The notes under the pieces are model-generated. The model did not search any database and was not told where the DNA came from. It was given only the letters and a program-made list of their open reading frames with translations. A stretch of 64,000 nt of DNA, from NCBI GenBank assembly GCA_031414805.1, contig JANOQJ010000006.1:1-64000 (forward strand), in the 5' to 3' direction. This DNA comes from JAAFIW01 sp031414805 (GTDB lineage Bacteria; Pseudomonadota; Gammaproteobacteria; Burkholderiales; Burkholderiaceae_C). The position numbers and the translations under genes were made by a program. Each line of letters starts with the position of its first letter. Within the stretch, counting starts at the first letter, position 1. This document shows, one piece after another, positions 15,329-22,725 of the stretch.

Positions 15329-15883
15329 TTAAAAAGTTGCTTTCTCTTGCGGCCACCCTCTGCGCGCAGCCCGCCGCAAACTGGTTTGCACGATGAGCCG
15401 GTGAAACGGTGCAATCACAAAGATGTAGGCGCGGCCCAGGCGGTTGTGGCAGTGCACCACCGTAGACAGCACCAACCGCCGTCCGCCTGCCGGGGTGGCG
15501 GGGTGGGTGTAGAGCGACAGCCGGAAATCCAGGTGCTGGTCGTCTTCTCCCAGCACGATTTCCTGTGGGCTGGCGCTGTAGATTTTGAAGATGCCCACGC
15601 GCTGTTTCTGGCTGGCCGGGTCCTTGGCCGTCAGTTGGCTGGATGTTTTCAAGCCAAAACCGGCCACCAGCACATCGCGCAGCTTCATCAAGCCCAGGGC
15701 CCACGGAGCTTGGTGGGAAAAGATGAACCGCGCCAGTTGCTCCGGGCTTGCCTGGTTGCCGGGGGGCAGCTCGATGGCGTAGGCGTCGGCCAGGTCGGTT
15801 GACGGGTACAGGTGCGCAATGCCGCAGCCGACGGGAAGCGTGGTGGCGGTGACAGGTGAGGTTTGATTTAGTAGGGTAGACAT
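15329..15883 (-). CDS. DUF2867 domain protein
   Basis: A 184-residue soluble protein. The stretch from YAIELPPGNQASPEQ through SLYTHPATPAGGRRLVLST to HCHNRLGRAYIFVIAPFHRL is typical of DUF2867, a family of SRPBCC-like proteins often fused to NAD-dependent epimerases. Here the epimerase is a separate gene in the same operon (17172-18137), which supports a joint role. The function is not established. Confidence 0.8.
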   Translation of the reverse strand: MSTLLNQTSPVTATTLPVGCGIAHLYPSTDLADAYAIELPPGNQASPEQLARFIFSHQAPWALGLMKLRDVLVAGFGLKTSSQLTAKDPASQKQRVGIFKIYSASPQEIVLGEDDQHLDFRLSLYTHPATPAGGRRLVLSTVVHCHNRLGRAYIFVIAPFHRLIVQTSLRRAARRGWPQEKATF

Positions 15884-15888
15884 GATTG

Positions 15889-15932
15889 TTGCTATGTTAT
15901 TGATAGCTGCTTGATCAGTATTTACAAGGGCG
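15889..15932 (+). repeat. Family A element, copy 7
   Basis: TGCTATGTTATTGATAGCTG then CTTGATCAGTATTTACAAGG. Intergenic, immediately upstream of the DUF2867 start. Confidence 0.85.
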
Positions 15933-16021
15933 AGTGGCTGATTTCATTCATTTTTTGCGCCTTGCAGACTCTTTTCCCTTCTGGGCATGGGTATCCACAT
16001 CTTCCAGCCACACGGGCTTTG

Positions 16022-16128
16022 CCCCCTCTCCCTCGGGGAGAGGGTTGGGGTGAGGGTGCTGCGCAACACAAAACTTGTACAACGCCGAGGCCCTCACCCC
16101 TGCCCTCTCCCGCCAGCGGGAGAGGGAG
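16022..16128. repeat. Two family C elements in opposite orientation
   Basis: CCCCTCTCCCTCGGGGAGAG at 16022-16058, ending GGTTGGGGTGAGGG, and a second copy at 16090-16128 beginning CCCTCACCCCTGCCCTCTCC. The two face each other and could form a larger stem in the RNA between the desaturase and DUF2867 genes. Confidence 0.8.
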
Positions 16129-16151
16129 ACATTCCCTCATCACAAGCTGCT

Positions 16152-17168
16152 TCACGCGCAGCCCCCATCCCTGCCTTCCCCCGGGAGGGGAAGGAGTGGG
16201 GCCGAGGGTTGGCTACTGCAACGCTGTACTTGCGCTCGCTGAACCTGTGCTCGCTGAACCTGTGCTCGGTACGGCAGGTCTTGCGGCTCCTGCACCTGCC
16301 ACACCAGCCCCAGCCGCTTAAGCACCAGCAGCACCCACCAGCCGGGGTCGGGTTGCCCGGCGTGCAGGCCCAGGTGGGCGCTGCCGGGGTAGGCGTGGTG
16401 GTTGTTGTGCCAGCACTCGCCCATGGTGATCAGGCCGTTGAGGCCACCCAAACCCACGCCACCAAAGTCAACGTTATGCCCTTGCACACCGGCACCGTGC
16501 ACCAGATAGTCCTGGTGGCCGGTGCGGTGAGCAAAGTGGCCCACCAGCCAGTGGCCGGTCACGCACACGGCCACCCGTGCGCACACGCCCCACACCACCC
16601 AGGCCCAGCCGCCCAGGGCAAACAGCGCCAGCGCCAGTGGCAGTTGCTGCAGCATCCAGGTGCGCTCCAGCCATTGGTAAAAGCGGCTGTTGGCCACGCG
16701 CGCTTCGGGCACAAAAGCCGGTGGGTGGGCCAGGTGAATGTCGGCATGCAGTTGCCACGCATAGTCTTGCCAGATGGGGCGGCGGTGCGCAAAGTAGTCG
16801 TGGCAATGTGGCTGGCGCTGCGCCCAGTCGCGCAGGTCGTGCGTGCGCAGCATGCCCATGGGCCCAGCCATGCCCACCAGCGTGCCCAGGTACACCAGCG
16901 TGTATTCCAGCCACAGCGGGCATTCGTAGCTGTTGTGCACAAACCGGCGATGCATGCCCAAGGAGTGGCCCAGGCACAGGGTGACGGCGCAGAGCGCTAT
17001 GAAAAGCGCAGCAGTTTGCCAACTCAGCGTGCTGGGGCCCCAGATCAGGGCGATGCTGGTCATGCCGCTGATCCAGATCGATTTGACCGGCGACCAACGC
17101 ATGCGCCCTTGCACCGGGCAACTGGTGGGGCTGGCGTGCATGCGGGGAACGCTGGTGGTGGTGTCCAT
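16152..17168 (-). CDS. Fatty acid desaturase (membrane, acyl-CoA/acyl-lipid type) with repeat-built tail
   Basis: A 338-residue di-iron membrane desaturase. Histidine boxes are H68-S-L-G-M-H73, H121-C-H-D-Y-F-A-H128, and H254-N-N-H257-H258 in ECWHNNHHAYPG; hydrophobic segments lie near 35-65, 85-105 and 175-205. It should introduce a cis double bond into membrane acyl chains. The tail from residue 301 is odd: three tandem RAQVQ units encoded by a 15-base tandem repeat, then LPLPGEGRDGG from family C. GAGGAG stands 7 bases before the start, 3 bases after the epimerase stop. Confidence 0.88.
   Translation of the reverse strand: MDTTTSVPRMHASPTSCPVQGRMRWSPVKSIWISGMTSIALIWGPSTLSWQTAALFIALCAVTLCLGHSLGMHRRFVHNSYECPLWLEYTLVYLGTLVGMAGPMGMLRTHDLRDWAQRQPHCHDYFAHRRPIWQDYAWQLHADIHLAHPPAFVPEARVANSRFYQWLERTWMLQQLPLALALFALGGWAWVVWGVCARVAVCVTGHWLVGHFAHRTGHQDYLVHGAGVQGHNVDFGGVGLGGLNGLITMGECWHNNHHAYPGSAHLGLHAGQPDPGWWVLLVLKRLGLVWQVQEPQDLPYRAQVQRAQVQRAQVQRCSSQPSAPLLPLPGEGRDGGCA
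16161..16202. repeat. Family C element in the desaturase gene 3' end
   Basis: CCCCATCCCTGCCTTCCCCC then GGGAGGGGAAGGAGTGGGG. Read on the minus strand, it encodes LPLPGEGRDGG near the desaturase C-terminus. Confidence 0.85.
16228..16273. repeat. Three-unit 15-base tandem repeat in the desaturase gene
   Basis: The unit CTGTGCTCGCTGAAC is repeated in tandem and encodes RAQVQ three times on the minus strand. Slippage could change the copy number without a frameshift. Confidence 0.8.
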
Positions 17169-17171
17169 GGT

Positions 17172-18137
17172 TCAGCTCCTCAGGACATTGCCAACGAAAC
17201 CTGACTGTCTCCCTCCCCCGCTGGGGGAGGGCAGGGGTGGGGGCAGCGCGTGAGTTGCCGTCATACCCAGTAAATCCATCTCACCCAAACCCAAAGCCTC
17301 CCGCCCCAGCCAGCGTGCCGTCTCGCTACGGCCAGACACCGAGCCCGCCTGCAGCACCCGCAGGTTGTCCACACTCACCACTTTTTGCGGCAGCCTGTGC
17401 GCCAGACGGGCGGTGAGTTTCATCAGCCACCAGGGCAGGGGCAGCCACAGGGCCGCGCCTTTGCCCTGGGCCGAGCGCAGGTGTTGCAGCAGGGCGCGGT
17501 AGCTCAGGGTTTGCGGGCCTGCCAGCTCGATGACCCGACGCAGGGCTTTGGGGTTGCCCGCAATTCGCACCACGCAGCGCGCCACGTCGGCCAGCGATAC
17601 GGGGGCCAGTTGGCTGCTGCCCGCATGTCGCAAGCCGGGCAGGGCGATCACGGGCATGCGGGCCAGCCAGGCAAACAGGCGGGTGCTGGGGCTCGCAGCG
17701 TCCATCAGCAAGCCGGGGCGCACGATGGCGTAGTCAACCGCATGCGCGGCCAGGGTTTGTTCAGCGGCCAGTTTGCTGGCCATGTAGGCACCGGGCAGGC
17801 CCGTGCCCACGCCCAGCGCCGAGATGTGCACGATGCGCGCCACCCGCTCCTGCTCGCAGGCCTTGCACAGCGCGTCCACCGCGTCTACGTGCACGCGCTG
17901 GTAGGTGTTGCTGCCTGCTGCATCGGTGCGCTCCAGCAAGATGCCCACGGCGTTGACCACGATGTCGGCGCCTTTCACGGCTTCGCGCAGGGCTTGCGGC
18001 GTGTGGTCAAAGCGAAAATCCACCGCCAGATCGGCACCCGTGCGGGCCACGGTGGTCACCTGGTGGCCCTGCGCAATGAACTCACGGCAAATCGCAGCGC
18101 CCAGCAGACCCCGGGCACCCAAGACAACGACTTTCAT
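17172..18137 (-). CDS. NAD(P)-dependent epimerase / atypical short-chain dehydrogenase
   Basis: A 321-residue Rossmann-fold protein. The N-terminal motif GARGLLG at residues 7-13 binds the dinucleotide, VVNAVGILLER and SALGVG mark the central strands, and YMASKLAAEQ holds the Tyr-x3-Lys pair. It resembles the NDUFA9-like branch. AGGAG lies 7 bases before ATG 18137; the longer in-frame start at 18278 would run through a family A repeat. The C-terminal 25 or so residues (PPPLPSPSGGGRQSGF) are encoded by family C. The gene overlaps the DCC gene and is 3 bases from the desaturase. Confidence 0.85.
   Translation of the reverse strand: MKVVVLGARGLLGAAICREFIAQGHQVTTVARTGADLAVDFRFDHTPQALREAVKGADIVVNAVGILLERTDAAGSNTYQRVHVDAVDALCKACEQERVARIVHISALGVGTGLPGAYMASKLAAEQTLAAHAVDYAIVRPGLLMDAASPSTRLFAWLARMPVIALPGLRHAGSSQLAPVSLADVARCVVRIAGNPKALRRVIELAGPQTLSYRALLQHLRSAQGKGAALWLPLPWWLMKLTARLAHRLPQKVVSVDNLRVLQAGSVSGRSETARWLGREALGLGEMDLLGMTATHALPPPLPSPSGGGRQSGFVGNVLRS
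17209..17246. repeat. Family C element in the epimerase gene 3' end
   Basis: TCTCCCTCCCCCGCTGGGGG then AGGGCAGGGGTGGGGG. It encodes the proline/glycine-rich tail of the epimerase. Confidence 0.85.
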
Positions 18138-18706
18138 AGAACGCTCCTTTCGGGGTGAATCGAACAGATTGCTTCTTTTTTGATAGCTGCTTGAGCAGTA
18201 TCTATAGGGGCGGTTGGCCCTTTTTGCATAAATTTGCCGGATGCTGGCGGAACCAGCACACACGCCCCATCTACGCAAGCCCTGGCCCGCTTGACGGCCC
18301 GCCGAGCGGCGATATGCGCAATGAACGGCATCACCGCCCCGGAAAACCGATAGCGGTTGCGCGCAAACCTGCTGTAAGCCCAGTCAAACACCGGCGCCAG
18401 CATGGGCCAGCCGGTGGGTGCCGCCCAAGCGCCCATGCCCACCGCCTGGTAGGCCAGCCGCAGCGCTGGCACACCCACCACCAGCGAACCATCGGGCCGC
18501 ACGGCATGAATCAGCGCCTGCATGTCGGGCAAGGTGGCTCCGTAGGGCGCGGGGTCGAAGCCAGGCTGTGCAATGTCGACAAACATCAGTTTTCGAACCG
18601 GGTTCTGCGCGTTGTCGCGTTCGCGGAAGTTGTCCATCTCCAGCGCGCAAATCGGGCAGGCACCGTCGTACAGCAAAGTCAGGGGGTAGTTCACAACGTG
18701 GGTCAT
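18134..18706 (-). CDS. DCC family (DUF393) thiol-disulfide oxidoreductase-like protein
   Basis: A 190-residue protein with the family motif YDGACPIC near residue 15, which carries the CxxC-like redox cysteines, followed by EMDNFRERD. Members have a thioredoxin-like fold; the partner is unknown. AAGGAAG precedes ATG 18706. A GbsR-type operator lies 47 bases upstream. The last 25 residues include TAPIDTAQAAIKKEA, produced by an in-frame family A repeat, so the ancestral protein probably ended near PASGKFMQKG. It is the first gene of the lipid/envelope operon. Confidence 0.83.
   Translation of the reverse strand: MTHVVNYPLTLLYDGACPICALEMDNFRERDNAQNPVRKLMFVDIAQPGFDPAPYGATLPDMQALIHAVRPDGSLVVGVPALRLAYQAVGMGAWAAPTGWPMLAPVFDWAYSRFARNRYRFSGAVMPFIAHIAARRAVKRARACVDGACVLVPPASGKFMQKGPTAPIDTAQAAIKKEAICSIHPERSVL
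18170..18215 (+). repeat. Family A element, copy 8 (in the DCC gene 3' end)
   Basis: TTGCTTCTTTTTTGATAGCT then GCTTGAGCAGTATCTATAGG. The minus strand reads in frame as PIDTAQAAIKKEA. Confidence 0.9.
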
Positions 18707-18752
18707 ACAACTTCCTTTCATCAGCTTCAGTTAAAACTTGTTTGGCAGTTAT

Positions 18753-18768
18753 TTCAGTCAATACAGAA
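18753..18768. promoter_or_regulatory. Candidate GbsR operator before the DCC-epimerase-desaturase operon
   Basis: TTCAGTCAATACAGAA, an imperfect inverted repeat matching 14 of 16 bases of the site before the regulator gene. It lies 47 bases upstream of the DCC start, a position suited to control of the operon promoter. Confidence 0.6.
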
Positions 18769-18791
18769 ATAAATGGTTAAAAAAAGGGCTA

Positions 18792-19379
18792 TCAAGGCCC
18801 CATCAGCGCGCCCAGTGCCTGCGCCTTGGCTTTCTCGCTCTCGCCAGCGCCCAGGTTCTCACCGCGAATCAGTTTTTGAATCTTGGCCCCCAGCATCAGC
18901 ACTTTGGTCAGCGTCTCCGTGTCCAGTCGCAGCATCTCGTCGCTCCACACCGTGAGCGACTCCAGCATGGTCAGCATTTCCTTGATGCGGTTGGCCCGAT
19001 CCACCCCGTCCACCATCAGCTCAGGGCTGTTCAGCAAGGCCTTCAGCACGTCAACCGTGGGCGCAATTTCCCGCTCCTGCCGCTCCCGCACAATGGTGCG
19101 AGCCAGCTCCCAAATGTCGGTGCTGGTTTCAAAATGGTCGCGCCGGTCGCCCAGCACATGCACCATCTTCACCAGATTCCAGGCCTGCAACTCCCGAATC
19201 GAGTTGCTCACATTGCTACGCGCCACCGCCAGCGTGTCCGCAATTTCGTCAGCGGGGAGCGGCTTGCCATGCAAGTAGAGCAGGGCATGAATCTGAGCCA
19301 CGGTGCGGTTAACGCCCCACTTCGTGCCCATCTCGCCCCAGTGGAGGATGAATTTTTGGGAGGTGGTGCTGAGGTCCAT
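18792..19379 (-). CDS. GbsR/MarR family transcriptional regulator
   Basis: A 195-residue winged-helix regulator. The helix-turn-helix is in residues 30-75 (LPADEIADTLAVARSNVSNS is the recognition region), followed by a helical C-terminal half. Proteins of this group are repressors. The palindrome TTCTGTCAAGACAGAA 27 bases before its start suggests autoregulation, and the near-identical site before the DCC operon suggests that operon is the main target. Its ligand is unknown. Confidence 0.85.
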   Translation of the reverse strand: MDLSTTSQKFILHWGEMGTKWGVNRTVAQIHALLYLHGKPLPADEIADTLAVARSNVSNSIRELQAWNLVKMVHVLGDRRDHFETSTDIWELARTIVRERQEREIAPTVDVLKALLNSPELMVDGVDRANRIKEMLTMLESLTVWSDEMLRLDTETLTKVLMLGAKIQKLIRGENLGAGESEKAKAQALGALMGP

Positions 19380-19405
19380 GGGTTCACTTTAGTTTAGACG
19401 GTTAT

Positions 19406-19421
19406 TTCTGTCAAGACAGAA
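19406..19421. promoter_or_regulatory. Candidate autoregulatory GbsR operator
   Basis: TTCTGTCAAGACAGAA has perfect 7-base arms with a 2-base centre and lies 27 bases upstream of the regulator start. It matches the site at 18753-18768 in 14 of 16 positions. Confidence 0.65.
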
Positions 19422-19479
19422 TTATCCTTGTCGCCCAACCGCTCATAGCTGGCGCATTTGATTGGCTGCTTGGGCAATT

Positions 19480-20226
19480 TCACCGACTTGGTTCTGTAGT
19501 TTTGCCGCGCTGTTGCACTATTGATTGATCGTTAATCTTCTTGATAAACCCTCCCATCTCATTCCCCACGCTTTCAGGCAGTTCGCGTCGCCGATCCTGT
19601 CTTATTCGCCGGACAGTAAGCAGGAAGATCCAGAGGCCGCACTTCCTGGCAGCAAGCTTGGTTGATTTAGCCAAATCCTCAACAACTGCATGCCGTGCGT
19701 AATCGCCGAGCACTCGATGGAAAGTCTCCAGAGCATTGCCCGAGGCATCGCCTTCTTTGGACATAGCATCCTTCAACATTGCTTCGACATTGCTAGCTGT
19801 CGCATGAAGTTCCTCCTGGCCTTTGAGAGAGTAAGCGAGCATGGGGTCATCTTTGGCAAGATCCAAAAGCGCTTTTCGGTAGGGTTCAAGAACCTCCAGG
19901 CGCAGCTCGTCCATTTGCCTCTCGACAAATTGGCGAAAGCCAGGGTCGACTGCGGCGTGTATTTGTTCAAGTTGAGTGTCTGTGACCGTGAGTGATTGCG
20001 CCGCAAGCGCTGAACGCAACGTAACCGTCGCCTGCCTCGGAAACACGGTGATCAGCTTTTGCAGCTTTTGCACTCGATGGTGCATCTCCAGAAGATAGTA
20101 GAGAACAACCCGTGTCGTACGAAGTCTTTCGTGCCGTAGTTTCCCTTTGTAGCCAAGTGCGGCTATTAACGCGCTGAGAGCAGTCCCGAGCAAGCCGACG
20201 AGCTGAGGATCAAAGGTGGCAAACAT
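19480..20226 (-). CDS. Hypothetical membrane-anchored protein
   Basis: A 248-residue protein I do not recognise. It has an N-terminal transmembrane segment (PQLVGLLGTALSALIAALGY) followed by a basic stretch, a long helical middle rich in charged residues (about 45-200), and a second hydrophobic patch (CGLWIFLLTV) near residue 205. This would suit a bitopic inner-membrane protein with a large helical domain. It has no operon partner: the regulator ends the block on one side and a toxin-antitoxin remnant follows on the other. It may be accessory. Confidence 0.6.
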   Translation of the reverse strand: MFATFDPQLVGLLGTALSALIAALGYKGKLRHERLRTTRVVLYYLLEMHHRVQKLQKLITVFPRQATVTLRSALAAQSLTVTDTQLEQIHAAVDPGFRQFVERQMDELRLEVLEPYRKALLDLAKDDPMLAYSLKGQEELHATASNVEAMLKDAMSKEGDASGNALETFHRVLGDYARHAVVEDLAKSTKLAARKCGLWIFLLTVRRIRQDRRRELPESVGNEMGGFIKKINDQSIVQQRGKTTEPSR

Positions 20227-20349
20227 AAGAGATAAGGGAGGGTGTTGTGGTGCCTAACGATCAGGCGGTACACGTTTGCAAGCTTGGTTTGGGCGGGCAA
20301 GTGCAAATTATGGCGTTGCACGCAGTGCTATATCCCTGCTTCGAGAGCG

Positions 20350-20431
20350 CAATTGGGGTCGGAGCCCGATTTCGTAATGGTACCCAGCGCTTCGGCCAAG
20401 TCTTCGTCCTGAATCGGGATCCGACCCCAAA
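20350..20431 (+). repeat. Family D element, copy 3
   Basis: Begins CAATTGGGGTCGGAGCCCGA and ends GATCCGACCCCAAATG, 82 bases. It is nearly identical to copy 4 at 20925-21006 in the same orientation, and the preceding bases (CCCTGCTTC) also match. The pair flanks the parD region. Confidence 0.85.
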
Positions 20432-20489
20432 TGCTTATCGCGGCTCGACCGATCAACCGCTGTCCGCTGCGTCATCCCGAAACGACACA

Positions 20490-20561
20490 TCAGTATCCCT
20501 TGAACCCAAGCAAAACGAGAATGTCAGCCTCCGCCAGAGGCCGACGCATGACGCGTGCCAT
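20490..20561 (-). pseudogene. parE: Truncated ParE-type toxin gene
   Basis: Directly after the parD stop codon an ATG opens a frame reading MARVMRRPLAEADILVLLGF and ending three codons later. The first 15 residues match the usual start of ParE toxins (RRPLAEAD). The remaining 75 or so residues of a normal toxin are absent, replaced by sequence leading into a family D element. The toxin is therefore dead and the antitoxin is an orphan. Confidence 0.65.
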
Positions 20562-20828
20562 CTACGCAACCGTCGACTTGACCACGCGGCGGGTCCGCGC
20601 TTTTGCCTTGACGGCTGTAGCGTCCCACTGTTCGCTGGTGCCGCTTTCCAGGCCCTTGCGAACGTCGCGCTGTAGTTCCTGAAGTTTTGCCTGCCGCAGG
20701 CGATCCTGCTCGTCCATGAGGCGAAGTGCCTCACGCACAACTTCGCTGGCCGATGTGTACATGCCCGAGTCAACCTTGGCGCGTACGAGCACCTCCAGTT
20801 GAGGTGTGAGGTTGACGTTCATGCCCAT
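20562..20828 (-). CDS. parD: ParD/CC2985 family antitoxin
   Basis: An 88-residue ribbon-helix-helix antitoxin. The N-terminal strand MNVNLTPQLEVLVRAKVDSG and the helices SASEVVREALRLMDEQD are family-typical, with a basic C-terminal tail. ATG 20828 or the ATG two codons later may be used. It is followed without a gap by a truncated parE, so it may persist as an antitoxin against related toxins or simply be decaying. It is enclosed by two near-identical family D elements. Confidence 0.85.
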   Translation of the reverse strand: MGMNVNLTPQLEVLVRAKVDSGMYTSASEVVREALRLMDEQDRLRQAKLQELQRDVRKGLESGTSEQWDATAVKAKARTRRVVKSTVA

Positions 20829-20924
20829 GACTTCTCCATCTCAAAAGGATTGAAATTTATCAGGAAATGTCAAAGATTGACACTTCGGGCAGCTATTAGC
20901 AGGTGCATCCCTGCTTCAAAGACG

Positions 20925-21006
20925 CAATTGGGGTCGGAGCCCGATTTCGTACTCGCACCCAGCGCTCCGGCCAAGTCCTCGTCCTGAATCGGGATCCGAC
21001 CCCAAA
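20925..21006 (+). repeat. Family D element, copy 4
   Basis: CAATTGGGGTCGGAGCCCGA to GATCCGACCCCAAATG, the near twin of copy 3. It lies just upstream of parD. Confidence 0.85.
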
Positions 21007-21053
21007 TGCTTGTCGCGGCTCAGTCGGGAACCGCCGACCGTTCATTCAGTGCT

Positions 21054-21166
21054 TTACTTAACAACTCTCAGCTTTATCGCCGCCTGTACCGTAGGCCTTG
21101 TCGTTACGCGGATACGGTAGGCCAGCAGATTGGCATAGGCCGACAGGTCTAGCCGACCAAGGCGGG
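21054..21166 (-). pseudogene. Glutathione S-transferase C-terminal fragment
   Basis: The minus strand reads RLGRLDLSAYANLLAYRIRV, then TTRPTVQAAIKLRVVK and a stop. It matches the end of the intact GST at 22117-22725 (LDLSAYTHLLAYRARV, ARPGVQAAMK) with several differences. No 5' part exists. Either it is a relic of a tandem paralogue or the displaced 3' end of a duplicated gene, with vapBC now between the two ends. Confidence 0.7.
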
Positions 21167-21189
21167 TTATTTTTAAGCAAAATCGATCA

Positions 21190-21234
21190 TCGTCCCTCGT
21201 AAATACTGCTCAAACAGCTATTAAATTAGTAGCA
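21190..21234 (-). repeat. Family A element, copy 9
   Basis: CGTCCCTCGTAAATACTGCT then CAAACAGCTATTAAATTAG. Intergenic, downstream of vapC. Confidence 0.85.
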
Positions 21235-21244
21235 AATCGAGCAA

Positions 21245-21658
21245 TCAACGACCTGGAAAAATCGTCGGTATCACTTTGCGTCCATGCCTTCGATAAACAT
21301 GAAAGTCGCTGTCCAGCGTCAACACGGCGCACGGCTCGTAGAGCTCCGACATGCGCACCAGGCAGGCGTCGGCCAGGGATGCCGGCAGCTTGTCGTAGCG
21401 TTGGTAGAGCGCGCGAACCGGGGCAATCTCCTGGCCCAGCGTCATACCCATTTGAACCACACCGCGCTCGATCAAAGACAAGGCTTTACCAGCGTCAAAG
21501 CCGTTTCGCGCCAACAAAAAACAGGTCTCCGCTACCACGGCCTCGCAGCTTAGAAAGGGGGCAGGATGGTTCTGAAATTGTTGTCTGGCCCAGTCGTGGT
21601 GCTGGTCGTCTTTGCACAGCAACGCCACCCACGGACCCGTGTCAAGGAGGATATGCAC
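21245..21658 (-). CDS. vapC: PIN-domain ribonuclease toxin (VapC family)
   Basis: A 137-residue PIN-domain protein, the normal VapC length. The acidic metal-binding residues are Asp6 (LLDTGPW), Glu44 (VVAETCF), Asp97 (SLADACLV) and the Asp pair in TLDSDFHVY. The full set suggests an active RNase. It follows the VapB-type antitoxin by 3 bases in the usual antitoxin-first order. It lies in the accessory strip between a GST fragment and an intact GST. Confidence 0.88.
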   Translation of the reverse strand: MHILLDTGPWVALLCKDDQHHDWARQQFQNHPAPFLSCEAVVAETCFLLARNGFDAGKALSLIERGVVQMGMTLGQEIAPVRALYQRYDKLPASLADACLVRMSELYEPCAVLTLDSDFHVYRRHGRKVIPTIFPGR

Positions 21659-21661
21659 GGG

Positions 21662-21910
21662 CTACACGCGACCGAATTCAGCCAGATGAATCGGGTTGGA
21701 CGCCAGGTCGTTTGGCCCACCGGCGAAACAACCAACCAAATCGCCCGCCAGATCCAGGGCCGACTGTGCAGGTGCAGCGCTGTCTCGCTGCGCTGCATAC
21801 GCATGCAACGCACGACGGATGAGCTCTGATTTGCTCACGCGCTCGCGCTGACTGAGCCGCGCCAGCGTTTGCTCAAGCGGCTCGGAAATTTTGATGCTGA
21901 TGGTGTTCAT
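21662..21910 (-). CDS. vapB: Ribbon-helix-helix antitoxin (VapB/CopG type)
   Basis: An 82-residue protein. The ribbon-helix-helix domain is MNTISIKISEPLEQTLARLS and the following SKSELIRRALHAYA; the acidic, flexible C-terminal half would neutralise the toxin. It is the first gene of the two-gene vapBC operon and probably represses it. Confidence 0.85.
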   Translation of the reverse strand: MNTISIKISEPLEQTLARLSQRERVSKSELIRRALHAYAAQRDSAAPAQSALDLAGDLVGCFAGGPNDLASNPIHLAEFGRV

Positions 21911-21960
21911 CTAAAAATCATACCAGCTGCCTGCGGGTATTACTTGTGAGGCAGCGTAGC

Positions 21961-22077
21961 TATTGATACGGCCTGATGAAGTATTAACCGTTCGCCCTGA
22001 GGTATCGAAGGGCTCGCGAGGGCTTCGATACCTCAGCCCGAACGGAAATTTGATACTTCATCGGGCCGGATCAATAA
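21961..22077. repeat. Family E palindromic element, copy 3 (full length)
   Basis: The most complete member: outer arms ATTGATACGGCCTGATGAAG and CTTCATCGGGCCGGATCAAT, inner arms CCTGAGGTATCGAAGGGCTC and GAGGGCTTCGATACCTCAGC. The whole 117 bases fold on themselves. It has the form of a MITE but no target-site duplication was made out. It lies between vapBC and the GST gene. Confidence 0.85.
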
Positions 22078-22116
22078 GGCCACGAGGTCTCGGATGCAAC
22101 CCCGATGGCACCAGCC

Positions 22117-22725
22117 TTATTTCAACAACCCCTCAGCCTTCATCGCCGCCTGCACCCCAGGCCGGGCCGCCACGCGGGCGCGGTAGGCCAGCAGGTGGGT
22201 GTAGGCCGACAAATCCAGACCTACAAACGCGGCCCAGTTGGTCACCGTGAACAGGTAGCCGTCGGCCACGGTGAAGTGCTCGCCCATCAGAAAGGTTTTG
22301 CCGTCCAGTTCGGCATCGACCCATTTCAGGCGGCTGTGCAGCTTTTCTGTGGCGATGACTTTGTATTCGGCGGGGGTGGTGGGCACGAACAAGGGAGAAA
22401 AGCCTTTGTGCAGCTCGGTGCCGATGAAGGTGAGCCACTCTTGCAGGCGGTAGCGCTCCAGGGTGCCTGCGGCGGGGGCGAGGTGTTTGTCGGGGGCTTG
22501 GTCGGCTATGTATTGCACGATGGCAGGGCCTTCGCGCAGGCGGCTGCCGTCGTCCAGCTCCAGCAGGGGCACGTAGCCCAGGGGGTTGATGCCGTAGTAG
22601 TCGGTGCCGTCTTTCAGCTGGTGTGTTTTGGTGCTGGCCAGCACGGGTTCAAAGGCCAGACCGGCTTCGTGCAGGGCAATGTGGGGGGACAGGGAGCAGG
22701 CACCGGGGGAGTAGTAGAGCTTCAT
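22117..22725 (-). CDS. Glutathione S-transferase
   Basis: A 202-residue GST, close to the bacterial beta class. The thioredoxin-like N-terminal domain begins MKLYYSPGACSLSPHIAL, with Cys10 in the position of the beta-class catalytic cysteine; the cis-Pro loop is YVPLLELDDG and the C-terminal helical domain follows. It conjugates glutathione to electrophiles in the cytoplasm. ATG 22725 has AAGGAAAA upstream; longer frames are not supported. It is divergent from the PI-PLC-like gene. Confidence 0.92.
   Translation of the reverse strand: MKLYYSPGACSLSPHIALHEAGLAFEPVLASTKTHQLKDGTDYYGINPLGYVPLLELDDGSRLREGPAIVQYIADQAPDKHLAPAAGTLERYRLQEWLTFIGTELHKGFSPLFVPTTPAEYKVIATEKLHSRLKWVDAELDGKTFLMGEHFTVADGYLFTVTNWAAFVGLDLSAYTHLLAYRARVAARPGVQAAMKAEGLLK

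Noticed and set aside
18138..18278. N-terminal extension of the epimerase to 18278
   Set aside because: It would run through a family A element within the DCC gene, whereas AAAGGAGCG and the Rossmann start support ATG 18137.
20453..20773. A 106-codon minus-strand frame overlapping parD
   Set aside because: It is in another frame over parD; the true toxin remnant starts right after the parD stop and is only 23 codons long.
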